Part shown: piece by piece, positions 10,352-18,048 of the stretch
Position numbering within the stretch: the first letter of the stretch is position 1
Layout: each line of letters starts with the position of its first letter
From: an uncultured Dehalococcoidia bacterium
GTDB lineage: Bacteria; Chloroflexota; Dehalococcoidia; Lucifugimonadales; GCA-2712585
Length of the DNA: 64,000 bases
Direction: 5' to 3'
Assembly: GCA_951812825.1 (NCBI GenBank)
Contig: OX638324.1
Span: 1,239,141 to 1,303,140 of the forward strand
Program-made: the position numbers and the translations under genes
The notes under the pieces: model-generated
Told to the model about the DNA's origin: nothing
What the model saw: the letters and a program-made list of their open reading frames with translations, nothing else
Database searches by the model: none

Positions 10352-11206
10352 TCAGGACTGGGGGTGGGCAGGGGCCTCCGGGTCGTTCCAGCGTGGGTAG
10401 GAGCCGAAGACGCGGAACATGGAACATCGCCTTTGTAATGCGTCTATGGCTTTTTTCACGTGCGGGTCTTCTCGGTGCCCGTCAACGTCCACAAGGAAGA
10501 TGTACTCGCCCAGGTGGTGCTTGGAGGGGCGGGACTCCACCTTGGCGAGGTTCACGTTGCGGCGGACGAACTCTCCAAAGGCCTCGTAGAGCAGGCCGGG
10601 TTTGTCTTCGGCGAAGGAGAAGCAGAGGGAAGTCTTGTCCCATCCCGTGGGTTTGCTGTCCCGGTCTGCCAGGACGACGAAGCGGGTGACGTTGGAGTCG
10701 TTGTCCTGGATATTCTTGGCCATGACGCGGACGTTGTTGAGGGCCGCAGCGCCGTAGGGTGCGATGGCGGCGGAGGCGTGATTGCTCTCCTTCATGTCTG
10801 CCACGGCCGCGGAGGTGCTCAGAGAGGCGACAAGCTGGGCCTTGGGAAAGCAGCGCTCCAGGAACTCTCGGCACTGCGCAAGAGCCTGGGGGTGGGAATA
10901 GACGACCTCGATGTCCGACATCTGGGTATCGGGCGTCACCAGCAGGCAGTGTTCGATAGGCAGGACAAGCTCCCTGCGGATAGAGAGTCCGGTCTGGCTG
11001 ATGAGGATGTCCAGGGTCTCGTTCACGGAACCTTGAAGGCTATTCTCAATGGGGACAACACCTTCGTCGGTGATGCCGGACACTACGGCGAGGGCCACTC
11101 CGTGAATGCTGGTGAAGGAGTGTAGAATAGCGTCGGGCTTGTACAGGTGAACTGCCTGCTCAGTGAAGGTGCCCGCGGGGCCCAGATATGCGACGGAGCC
11201 GGCCAC
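10352..11206 (-). CDS. pheA: Prephenate dehydratase
   Basis: The 284-residue monofunctional enzyme converts prephenate to phenylpyruvate in phenylalanine synthesis. It starts VAYLGPAGTFTEQA. It carries EGVVPIENSLQGSV, then NVTRFVVLADRD with the catalytic TRF, then a C-terminal ACT domain with the Phe-binding ESRPSKHHLGEYIFLVD motif, so feedback inhibition by Phe is expected. No chorismate mutase domain is present. The start is GTG at 11206, overlapping the stop of the upstream trkA by one base, which implies translational coupling. Confidence 0.96.
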   Translation of the reverse strand: MAGSVAYLGPAGTFTEQAVHLYKPDAILHSFTSIHGVALAVVSGITDEGVVPIENSLQGSVNETLDILISQTGLSIRRELVLPIEHCLLVTPDTQMSDIEVVYSHPQALAQCREFLERCFPKAQLVASLSTSAAVADMKESNHASAAIAPYGAAALNNVRVMAKNIQDNDSNVTRFVVLADRDSKPTGWDKTSLCFSFAEDKPGLLYEAFGEFVRRNVNLAKVESRPSKHHLGEYIFLVDVDGHREDPHVKKAIDALQRRCSMFRVFGSYPRWNDPEAPAHPQS

Positions 11207-11868
11207 TACGTGGCACCGGTGAGGGTTTCGTAGAGGGCCTGCTCTTCCTCCAGGACGGTTACGGCGATAACCTCGTCACCCGCCTGGAGGACCAGGTCCT
11301 CCTCTGGGAGCCTGGGACCAGCCTGTTTGACGACAAGAGTGATGAAACTGTTGGGAGGCATTTCCACGTTGCCGATGGTCCTTCCGACGACGGAGGCGTC
11401 TTCCGGGATAGACAGGGCTACTATGTCCATGCCGTAGGTCTGGAGGTTCAATAGGTGCATGAACGCACGGCTGGGAACGGCCTCCTCAATGTTTGAAAGG
11501 ATGAGGTGGGTGCTGTTGATTACCCTATCCACGCCCAGAAGTCGGAACAGTCCGGCGTGGGAAGGATGTTTGGTGAGGCCGATGGCGGTGGGGGTGCTGA
11601 ATAGGTGCTTGGACATCTGGCACACGGCCAGGTTTGCAGCATCGTCGCCGGTGACGCCGATTACCAGATCGGCTCTTTCGGCGCCCGCCTCTCGCAGAAC
11701 GTCGGGGGAGGAACCGTCACCCTGGACGAAGGCCGCAGTAATTTCGTGGGACACGCTCTCCAGGGCCAGCGGGTCCTGGTCGATGACGGTGATTTCGTGC
11801 CCTACAGTCAGCAGGGCACGGGTCAGGTTGAAGCCGACTCGGCCACATCCAACCACGATTATATACAT
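11206..11868 (-). CDS. TrkA-type K+ uptake regulatory subunit (RCK N and C domains)
   Basis: The 220-residue protein begins MYIIVVGCGRVGFNLTRALL, a Rossmann NAD(H)-binding motif, continues with GDGSSPDVLREAGAERADLVIGVTGDD, and ends with an RCK_C domain (about residues 135-220). Such proteins form rings gating TrkH/KtrB potassium channels in response to nucleotides. It directly follows a second, shorter TrkA gene (ATG at 11868 overlaps that gene's stop) in the trkH operon, in a CeoB/CeoC-like arrangement. Confidence 0.9.
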   Translation of the reverse strand: MYIIVVGCGRVGFNLTRALLTVGHEITVIDQDPLALESVSHEITAAFVQGDGSSPDVLREAGAERADLVIGVTGDDAANLAVCQMSKHLFSTPTAIGLTKHPSHAGLFRLLGVDRVINSTHLILSNIEEAVPSRAFMHLLNLQTYGMDIVALSIPEDASVVGRTIGNVEMPPNSFITLVVKQAGPRLPEEDLVLQAGDEVIAVTVLEEEQALYETLTGAT

Positions 11869-12272
11869 CAGCCTGCGTCCTCCTCGCCATCCAGCACGGC
11901 GTCGGTCAGGGCATGGGTGGAGCTGAGTACGTTAACTCCCAGCTCCCTGTAGACCTGCGCCTTGGACACCTCTCCAACGTGGCAGAGGGCGCGGGGCACG
12001 TTGAATATGTTGGAAGCAATCTGGGCGGCCATGGCGTTCCGGTTATCGTCAAAGGAGAGACCAATGACCAGATCGGCGCGTTCCACGCCCCCCCTACGCA
12101 TGTCTTCCATGAGATTATCCCCGCCGGAGAGCACGTATCCCGGGAGGTTCGGGTTTTGAAGGTAGGGACACCGCTCGTGTTCGTCTACCACAACCACCTC
12201 ATGCCCCTGTCTGGCCATGGTGGCGGCCACGTGGCGAACCAGATTGCCGCCGCCCAGTATCAGCACGTGCAA
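11868..12272 (-). CDS. Short TrkA-N (RCK N-domain only) protein
   Basis: This 134-residue protein consists of one Rossmann RCK_N domain (LHVLILGGGNLVRHVAATMA, GGDNLMEDMRRGGVERADLVIG) and lacks the RCK_C domain of its two neighbours. The TTG start at 12272 is chosen because GGGAGG lies about 8 bases upstream and because it begins right after the stop of the upstream usp gene (12277). The longer frame would overlap usp by 77 bases. It probably pairs with the adjacent full-length TrkA in regulating the K+ channel. Confidence 0.75.
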   Translation of the reverse strand: MHVLILGGGNLVRHVAATMARQGHEVVVVDEHERCPYLQNPNLPGYVLSGGDNLMEDMRRGGVERADLVIGLSFDDNRNAMAAQIASNIFNVPRALCHVGEVSKAQVYRELGVNVLSSTHALTDAVLDGEEDAG

Positions 12273-12276
12273 GTCT

Positions 12277-12726
12277 CTATCCTCCCGAAAGCGTCGAAGA
12301 ATGGGTGCCGCTGCGCCAAAGAATAACGGGACATAGGGCATTCCGCAGCACATAGTCGGCGGTGGTGCTCATGCGAAAGCCAACGGGGTCGTTTCCGTAA
12401 TCGACGCCCATAATTATCATAGTTGCGGGGATGTTTGCCGCCTCCTGAACAATGGCAGGCCCGGCCTGGCGGGCCTGCACAATTTCACCCTGCAGAGAAA
12501 GCCTTGCCGACAGGGAGAGATGCTCGATTTCAGCCAGGGCTTCTTCGCCCCTCAAGATCTCCTCACCCACTTCGGCGTCCAGCGGATACTTCAACTGCAT
12601 CTCAATCACGTATATGGCGTGGATTCTCCCACGACCTCCCTGTATATAGGAGCGAGCCAATTCCAACACGCCCTCATAGCCGTGAGCCCGGTTGACAGGG
12701 AGAAGAATTCTATGCTCGTCTTCCAA
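12277..12726 (-). CDS. Universal stress protein (UspA) domain protein
   Basis: The 149-residue protein starts MEDEHRILLPVNRAHGYEGVLELA and ends with IIMGVDYGNDPVGFRMSTTADYVLRNALCPVILW. This matches the UspA fold, where the usual nucleotide loop is G-x2-G-x9-G-S/T; here the loop glycines are only partly kept (GVDYGNDPVG). The only plausible start is TTG at 12726. It lies between trkA genes, suggesting a nucleotide-sensing accessory to K+ transport, as Usp domains do in KdpD and some transporters. That link is inferred from position. Confidence 0.75.
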   Translation of the reverse strand: MEDEHRILLPVNRAHGYEGVLELARSYIQGGRGRIHAIYVIEMQLKYPLDAEVGEEILRGEEALAEIEHLSLSARLSLQGEIVQARQAGPAIVQEAANIPATMIIMGVDYGNDPVGFRMSTTADYVLRNALCPVILWRSGTHSSTLSGG

Positions 12727-12791
12727 GGCTAGTATCGTCCGGTGACGGGAGTGGAGTTCGCTTCAACTGCTGGCATTGATTCCCTCTGCCG

Positions 12792-13457
12792 CTACCGGGT
12801 GGCGAGGTGGAATTTGCCCACCTGCTCGGCGTTGCCCGCGACCACGAGAATGTCGCCGGGCATGATGGCTTCGTCCTTGGAGGGAACCAAAACACACTCC
12901 CTGCCCCTTCTGATGGCGAGGACCGCCAGGCCGTACTTGTCTCTGGGCCCGCTAAGGCCGGCCTCTTCCAGAGTCCCCTTAATGATGTTGTCGGGGGGCC
13001 TCATCTGGGTTATGCCGTAGTCGGAGGCGATAAACATGTAGTCGATAACGCCGTCGTGGAACTCCAGGTGGGCCATGCGGCGGCCCGTCTCTTCTTCGGG
13101 GTGAACCACCCTGTCGGCGCCGATGCGCTCGAGGGTGTCGCCGTGAATCTGGTTGGCGGAGCGGGCAATGATGAAGGGAATCTGAAGGCTTTTCAGGAGC
13201 ACGGTGACTAGAATGCTGGCCTGCACGTCAGAACCTATGGAGACCACGGCAACGTCGGAGTTCTGGACGCCCAGCTCCTCCAGAAGGGCCCTGTTGGTGG
13301 CGTCGCCTCGCACGGCGTAGGTAACGCGGCCCATGCTGTCCTGAACGGCCTGCTCGTCCTGGTCTATGGCCAGAACGTCGTGGCCGGCCTGGTAGAGCTC
13401 CTGGGCCATGCTGGAGCCGAAGCGTCCCAACCCGATAACAACGGCCTGTTTCTTCAT
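12792..13457 (-). CDS. TrkA/KtrA K+ channel regulatory subunit
   Basis: This 221-residue RCK protein begins MKKQAVVIGLGRFGSSMAQEL, the hallmark of KtrA, with DQDEQAVQD closing the NAD/ATP pocket and VRGDATNRALLEELGVQNSDVAVV following. The C-terminal part carries an RCK_C domain (about 135-221). It begins one base after the trkH stop, so it is the cognate gating ring of that transporter. Two further TrkA-like genes and a Usp gene follow in the same run. Confidence 0.93.
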   Translation of the reverse strand: MKKQAVVIGLGRFGSSMAQELYQAGHDVLAIDQDEQAVQDSMGRVTYAVRGDATNRALLEELGVQNSDVAVVSIGSDVQASILVTVLLKSLQIPFIIARSANQIHGDTLERIGADRVVHPEEETGRRMAHLEFHDGVIDYMFIASDYGITQMRPPDNIIKGTLEEAGLSGPRDKYGLAVLAIRRGRECVLVPSKDEAIMPGDILVVAGNAEQVGKFHLATR

Positions 13458-14894
13458 CTAGCCAATCCTGATGCCTTCCTTGGCGTAACGGTAAACGGTG
13501 CCCTCCTTCTGAGGAGTAAGGGCAAGGGCAAGGGCAAGGGGGCCGAGGCGACCCAAGACCATTACAGCCATGAGCAGTATTTTACCCCATACGGTCAACA
13601 GAGGCACTATGCCCATGGAGAGGCCGGTGGTGCCGAAGGCGGACACGGTATCGAATAGTATGTCCAGGAAGGGGAATTGGGACGAACCCTCGGTCAACTC
13701 CAGGGCCAGGGAGGTGGCGAAGATGACGCCGCCGCCCAAGGCGACCACCGTAATTGCCCGGTATACCACGAAGCGGGGAATCTCGCGTCCGAAGGCCTCC
13801 GTATGCTGCCTGCCGCGGATGGAGGAGAGCACGGTGGCCACGATTACGGCGAAGGTGCCTACCTTGATGCCGCCGGCCACGGAACCTGCGGCGCCGCCTA
13901 TGAACATCATGGTGATGAAGAAGAGCTTTGTGAGGTCGGTGATGCCCGTGATGTTCAGGGCGGTAAATCCCGCCGTTCGTGCGCTGATGGCCTCGAAGAT
14001 GCTTACGCCGACCTTGTCGGCGACGGAGCGCGCGCCGATGGTCGCTTCGTTGGAATATTCACTGAGAAGAAAGACGGAGGTGGCGGCAAGCCAGAGAAAC
14101 AGGCTGGTTACGACTATCATCTTGGTGTCCAGGTTGAACCGTTTGAAGCTGTGCCGCCGGAACACGTCGACGGTGACCGCCCAGCCAATGCCGCCGAGCA
14201 TAATGAGGCCGCCGACGAAGAAGAGGATGGGTATCTTTGAGTTCAGGCCCTCCAGGCTGGCCGACCCCGGGACGATGGTCAAACCCGCGTTGTTGAAGCT
14301 GGAGACGGCGAGGAAGGCGGATTGCCACAATGCCTCACCCATGGGGAAGAAGGAGATCATCTGCCAGAAGATGAGGACCATGCCCAGCGCGTAGATGACC
14401 ATGACAACTATGACGATACGACGCAATAACCGGACGACGCCGCCAATCCTGTCGCCGCCCAGGGTGTCCCGAATGAGCATCCGGTCCGAAATGCCGAGGC
14501 GCTGCCCGATGACGGTGAGAAGAAAGGTGGCGAAAACCATGAATCCGAGGCCACCCAACAGCATTAACACGAAGATTACCCCCTGGCCAAAGGAGCTCCA
14601 GTGGGACGCCGTGTTCACGACGGTCAGACCGGTAACTGTCACCGCCGAGGTGGAGGTGAAGAAGGCGTTGACCCATGGGGTGTGGGTGTTGTCGACGGAG
14701 GCGATGGGCAGGGCGAGGAGAATGCCGCCGGCGGCGATGAGGATGGCAAATCCGTAGAGGAGGATGAGGGGCGAGGCGAAGATGCGCGGGGAGGGCCGGC
14801 GTATTCTAAAGCGGAACACCCGGGGCCGCATGTCTCGCAGACGGGGGCGTCTAATTATGCGTTGGTTAATCCGGCCTGGACCTTCGGTCGCCAA
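13458..14894 (-). CDS. TrkH/KtrB family K+ uptake transporter subunit
   Basis: The 478-residue protein is polytopic. A basic cytoplasmic N-terminus (about 35 residues rich in Arg) precedes repeated membrane-pore-membrane units with the filter-like segments TSTSAVTVTGLTVVNT, SSFNNAGLTIVPG, ISARTAGFTALNIT and VSAFGTTGLSMGI. Each contains the conserved filter glycine. These features define the SKT superfamily of K+ (Na+) transporters. The start is TTG at 14894 behind AGAAGGA; an in-frame ATG 21 codons later is an alternative. It heads the run trkH-trkA-usp-trkA-trkA-pheA. Confidence 0.93.
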   Translation of the reverse strand: MATEGPGRINQRIIRRPRLRDMRPRVFRFRIRRPSPRIFASPLILLYGFAILIAAGGILLALPIASVDNTHTPWVNAFFTSTSAVTVTGLTVVNTASHWSSFGQGVIFVLMLLGGLGFMVFATFLLTVIGQRLGISDRMLIRDTLGGDRIGGVVRLLRRIVIVVMVIYALGMVLIFWQMISFFPMGEALWQSAFLAVSSFNNAGLTIVPGSASLEGLNSKIPILFFVGGLIMLGGIGWAVTVDVFRRHSFKRFNLDTKMIVVTSLFLWLAATSVFLLSEYSNEATIGARSVADKVGVSIFEAISARTAGFTALNITGITDLTKLFFITMMFIGGAAGSVAGGIKVGTFAVIVATVLSSIRGRQHTEAFGREIPRFVVYRAITVVALGGGVIFATSLALELTEGSSQFPFLDILFDTVSAFGTTGLSMGIVPLLTVWGKILLMAVMVLGRLGPLALALALTPQKEGTVYRYAKEGIRIG

Positions 14895-15089
14895 ATCATT
14901 CCTTCTGGGTAAAACCTCTCAAGCGCCGAAATTCGGATGTGAACAGGGGCGCCATCTACCTAAATCAGGCAAGAATCCAACGAAATTCTATGGCCCGCTA
15001 GACGCAGTGTCAACCGCAGGGATGCTGAATCGCGACATTGTGGGGCGACATTTCTGAGTGGGCAGAGCGACGTTCGCGGCGAGGCGTGA

Positions 15090-15845
15090 CTAGCGAAAGA
15101 GGTCATGCTCGGCGGGGCGGATTACTTCGGATATGGAAGCCTCGGCACGGTCGAAGCGACAGCCCTTCAATAGGACAGCGGGCACCCTGTCCAGCTTGCC
15201 CATGACGAGTCCGGCGGCGGCGGCCAGTTCGTCGGCAACGGCGATGGTGGTGGTGCGCAGCTCGCGTCCCTGGGGGTCTTCGAGGCCCCGGTAGTCCAGC
15301 ATGGGGTGGATGCCGGCGACGCCGATGGCCACGTTGACGGCGCCTTCCCTCCAGGGACGGCCGAAGGTGTCCGAGATGATGATAGCGACCTCCACTCCCA
15401 GGGTCTGTTTGATTCGTTTCGCCAGCCGACGGGCGGAGGTGTCGGGGTCCAGGGGGAGCAGGACAACAGTATCGCCGCCGGGGGCGTTGGAAGCATCTAC
15501 CCCCGCATTGGCGCAGCGGAAGCCGTGCCTGGTCTCGGCGATGATTACGCCGCGGTCCATGCGGACGATTCTCCGGCACTCCCGCAGAACGACCTCCGTA
15601 TGGCGGGGGTCACGATCGTGGAGGGAGGCTATTTCGACGGCCAGAGGGGAAGGGGTCACGTCTTCGAGGTCTACCAGCCTACCCTCGGCCTTGGAGACGA
15701 CTTTCTGAGCGACCACGAGTACGTCGCCATCGTCCAAAATTACGCCTTGGGCGGTGACGGCGTCAGCAATGAAGCCGCCGAGGTCGTCGCAGGGGTTAAC
15801 TTCAGGCAAACCCTGGATGCCGATGATGCGAATTTCAGGAACCAT
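15090..15845 (-). CDS. cofE: Coenzyme F420-0:L-glutamate ligase
   Basis: The 251-residue protein starts MVPEIRIIGIQGLPEVNPCDDL and carries DGDVLVVAQKVVSKAEGR, VIIAETRHGFRCANAGVDASN and IISDTFGRPWREGAVNVAIG. These are signature segments of CofE, which adds glutamate to F420-0 using GTP and divalent cations. Its presence indicates that the organism makes coenzyme F420; a PPOX protein of an F420-type subfamily is at 21.3 kb. It is divergent from the corrinoid adenosyltransferase gene. The FMN-binding FbiB-type C-terminal domain is absent. Confidence 0.95.
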   Translation of the reverse strand: MVPEIRIIGIQGLPEVNPCDDLGGFIADAVTAQGVILDDGDVLVVAQKVVSKAEGRLVDLEDVTPSPLAVEIASLHDRDPRHTEVVLRECRRIVRMDRGVIIAETRHGFRCANAGVDASNAPGGDTVVLLPLDPDTSARRLAKRIKQTLGVEVAIIISDTFGRPWREGAVNVAIGVAGIHPMLDYRGLEDPQGRELRTTTIAVADELAAAAGLVMGKLDRVPAVLLKGCRFDRAEASISEVIRPAEHDLFR

Positions 15846-15857
15846 GACGCCCGGTAG

Positions 15858-15863
15858 TATAAT
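15858..15863 (+). promoter_or_regulatory. -10 element TATAAT between cofE and the adenosyltransferase gene
   Basis: A perfect TATAAT lies on the plus strand in the cofE / adenosyltransferase gap. No convincing -35 is seen at 16-18 bases (best TTCAGG-like). Transcription from it would start near 15870, upstream of the TTG start proposed for the adenosyltransferase. Confidence 0.35.
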
Positions 15864-15918
15864 GGGTGGCGAACCACGGCGTCACGTTAAACTTGGCAAA
15901 GAAGGAGCAACGAAGGAC

Positions 15919-16485
15919 TTGGTTGAAGGCAGGCGTCTATACACGAAGTATGGCGACGAAGGGGAGACCAGCCTGCTCTACGGCGGTAGGGTGTCGAAGG
16001 CCGACGTTCACTGCGAGGCCTACGGGGCCACGGACGAGACGGTCTCGGCCCTGGGGCTTGCCCGCGCCCTGTCCCAGGACGAGCGGGTGCGGAGCACGCT
16101 GCTGGAGCTTGAGCGGGAGCTCTTCACCGTCGGCGCGGAGCTGGCGACAGCCCCCACCCGTTACGAGACGTTCAAGCAGCATTTCACGCCCCTTTCCGAG
16201 GAGATGACGGCACGGCTGGAGGGGATCATCGACGACCTGCAGGCGGAGGTGACGCTGCCGCGGTCCTTCATACTGCCCGGAGCGTCTCCGGCGTCGGCGG
16301 CCATGGACCTGGCGCGGACGAGCGTCCGGCGGGCGGAGCGGGAGGTGGTGCGGCTGAAGGACGCGGGCGGGCTGGCCAACGTGGAGATATTGAAGTACCT
16401 GAACCGGGTGAGCGATCTGCTGTTCATCCTGGCCCGCTACGAAGACAGGGAACTGCCGCTGGAGAAGCTGACAGGGGATGAGTAG
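15919..16485 (+). CDS. Cob(I)yrinic acid a,c-diamide adenosyltransferase (PduO/CobO2 type)
   Basis: The enzyme transfers the adenosyl group of ATP to cob(I)alamin. YTKYGDEGETSLLYGG near the N-terminus is the PduO ATP-binding motif. SFILPGASPASAAMDLARTSVRRAEREVV and ILKYLNRVSDLLFILARY are the conserved C-terminal segments. A start at TTG 15919, behind GAAGGAG, gives 188 residues, the usual length. An ATG at 15862 gives a longer protein but overlaps the -10 box, so it is less likely. The stop overlaps the hisH start by 8 bases. Confidence 0.92.
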   Translation: MVEGRRLYTKYGDEGETSLLYGGRVSKADVHCEAYGATDETVSALGLARALSQDERVRSTLLELERELFTVGAELATAPTRYETFKQHFTPLSEEMTARLEGIIDDLQAEVTLPRSFILPGASPASAAMDLARTSVRRAEREVVRLKDAGGLANVEILKYLNRVSDLLFILARYEDRELPLEKLTGDE

Positions 16486-17122
16486 CCGGAACGGGGAGAG
16501 CTTCGCCGGGTTGAAGGTGACGCTGGTGGACTACGGCTACGGGAACATTCGCAGCGTGGCGCGGGCATTGACGAAGGCGGGTGTTTCGCCCGTGATTTCG
16601 GGGGACCCCCAGGAGCTTGTGAACGCAGACGCCGCCGTGGTGCCGGGGGTGGGGGCCGCCGATTCCGCGATGAAGTCGCTAGAGCGGCTGGGACTGGTCC
16701 CCGCGCTAAGACGTTTCATTGAGACGGGGCGGCCTCTGCTTGGGGTGTGCCTGGGACAGCAGCTGCTGATGGACTGGACGGAGGAGGGGGACATGCCCTG
16801 CTTGGGAGTAGTCTCAGGGACGGCGAAACGCCTGCCCACCGGGCAGAAGGTGCCGCACATGGGATGGAATAGCGTGGAAATCGTCAACCCACACCCCCTG
16901 CTGGAAGGCATACCCAGCCTTTCCTACTTCTATTTCGTCCACAGCTACTATGCCCAGCCGGATGAGGCATCGACTGAGGTAGGGATTACGGAGTACGGGG
17001 TGAGGTTTTGCAGCATGCTGGCGAAGGGAAACGTGGCGGCGACCCAGTTTCACCCGGAGAAGAGCGGGCCGCTGGGTCTGCGAATATACGAGAACTTCGT
17101 GCGGCTGGCGGCAGGAGGGTAG
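16478..17122 (+). CDS. hisH: Imidazole glycerol phosphate synthase, glutamine amidotransferase subunit
   Basis: The 214-residue class I glutaminase supplies ammonia to HisF in histidine synthesis. VTLVDYGYGNIRSVARAL opens the domain, LLGVCLGQQLL contains the nucleophilic Cys, VPHMGWNSV is the HisH signature and AATQFHPEKSG holds the catalytic His-Glu. The first dozen residues before LKVTLVDYG look non-conserved, and a later start is possible. It overlaps the adenosyltransferase stop and is followed by hisA after six bases. Its partner hisF lies at 56 kb on the other strand. Confidence 0.96.
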   Translation: MSSRNGESFAGLKVTLVDYGYGNIRSVARALTKAGVSPVISGDPQELVNADAAVVPGVGAADSAMKSLERLGLVPALRRFIETGRPLLGVCLGQQLLMDWTEEGDMPCLGVVSGTAKRLPTGQKVPHMGWNSVEIVNPHPLLEGIPSLSYFYFVHSYYAQPDEASTEVGITEYGVRFCSMLAKGNVAATQFHPEKSGPLGLRIYENFVRLAAGG

Positions 17123-17128
17123 GCTGAC

Positions 17129-17851
17129 GTGGAGGTGATTCCGGCCATCGACCTTAAGGGCGGCGCCTGTGTGCGGTTATACCAGGGCGACTTTGAGCAG
17201 ACAACGGTCTTCTCGACGAACCCTGCGGAAACGGCGCTGCGGTGGGAGCGAGCCGGTGCGTCCCGCATTCACGTGGTGGACCTGGAGGGATCACGCTTCG
17301 GCATTCCGACGAATCTGGAGGCCATAAGGGCCATTGTGGACGCGGCGTCCATCCCTGTGCAGGTGGGCGGGGGGATCCGCAACGCTGAAACGGCGCGGGC
17401 GCTGCTGGAGGCGGGGGTGGAGCGGGTGGTGCTGGGCACGGCGGTGGTGGAGGACCCGGAGCTGGTGAGGGAGATATGCCGCCGGTGGGGCGCGGAGCGG
17501 GTGGTTATCGCCGTCGACGCGCGGCAGGGACGGGTGGCGACCTGGGGCTGGACGGAGGATACGTCGGTGCACGCCACTGAGTTGGTGAAAGAGATGGCGG
17601 CGCTGGGGCCTCGCCGGTTCCTGTACACGGACATCAGCCGGGACGGAACGATGACCTCGCCCAACTTCGACGCAACATCTGCACTGGTTAAGAATACCGG
17701 CATGTCAATCATCGCCTCCGGGGGAGTTTCAAGGCTCAACGACATAAGTATGGTGGTCCAGACGGGGGCGGAGGCCGTCATTGTGGGTCGTGCGCTTTAT
17801 GAGGGTTCAGTGGACTTGGCGGAGGCTATTGAAGTAGCTGCAGGGGGTTGA
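17129..17851 (+). CDS. hisA: Phosphoribosylformimino-5-aminoimidazole carboxamide ribotide isomerase
   Basis: The 240-residue TIM barrel begins VIPAIDLKGGACVRLYQGDF, with the first catalytic Asp in AIDLKGG. VGGGIRN and YTDISRDGTMTSPNF (second Asp) follow, then IIASGGVSRLNDI. It catalyses the Amadori isomerisation before the HisHF step. The start is GTG at 17129 behind AGGAGGGT within the end of hisH, so the two are translated together. Confidence 0.96.
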   Translation: MEVIPAIDLKGGACVRLYQGDFEQTTVFSTNPAETALRWERAGASRIHVVDLEGSRFGIPTNLEAIRAIVDAASIPVQVGGGIRNAETARALLEAGVERVVLGTAVVEDPELVREICRRWGAERVVIAVDARQGRVATWGWTEDTSVHATELVKEMAALGPRRFLYTDISRDGTMTSPNFDATSALVKNTGMSIIASGGVSRLNDISMVVQTGAEAVIVGRALYEGSVDLAEAIEVAAGG

Positions 17852-17883
17852 GGTTTTTCACGTCGTTGAGGGGAGGAAGAGTT

Positions 17884-17910
17884 GGCCGCCGCATCCGCGA
17901 GGGCACCGGG
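17884..17910. repeat. Dispersed GC-rich repeat, copy 1 of 2
   Basis: This 27-base segment downstream of hisA matches 59161-59187 at 24 of 27 positions, with the shared core TCCGCGAGGGCAC. It lies in the hisA-pcrA gap just before a hairpin repeat. Both copies are intergenic. Confidence 0.5.
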
Positions 17911-17934
17911 CGGTGGGCGTCGACCGTCGGCGAG

Positions 17935-17966
17935 ACCCTTCGACTCCGCTTCGCTCCGCTCAGGGT
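17935..17966. repeat. REP-like hairpin repeat, copy 1 of 2
   Basis: Arms ACCCT (17935-17939) and AGGGT (17962-17966) enclose TCGACTCCGCTTCGCTCCGC plus TC. A related copy at 42516-42547 keeps 18 of 21 core bases (excluding the T after the left arm) but has the arms ATTCT/AGAAT. The pairing is conserved while the sequence changes. Confidence 0.6.
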
Positions 17967-18048
17967 GACATGTTGGTAGAGGGGGAAGAGAGGACGCTGC
18001 GGTGGCTGGGGATGATAGACACGGGGCTGTGTTAGAATCGGATCTGCC

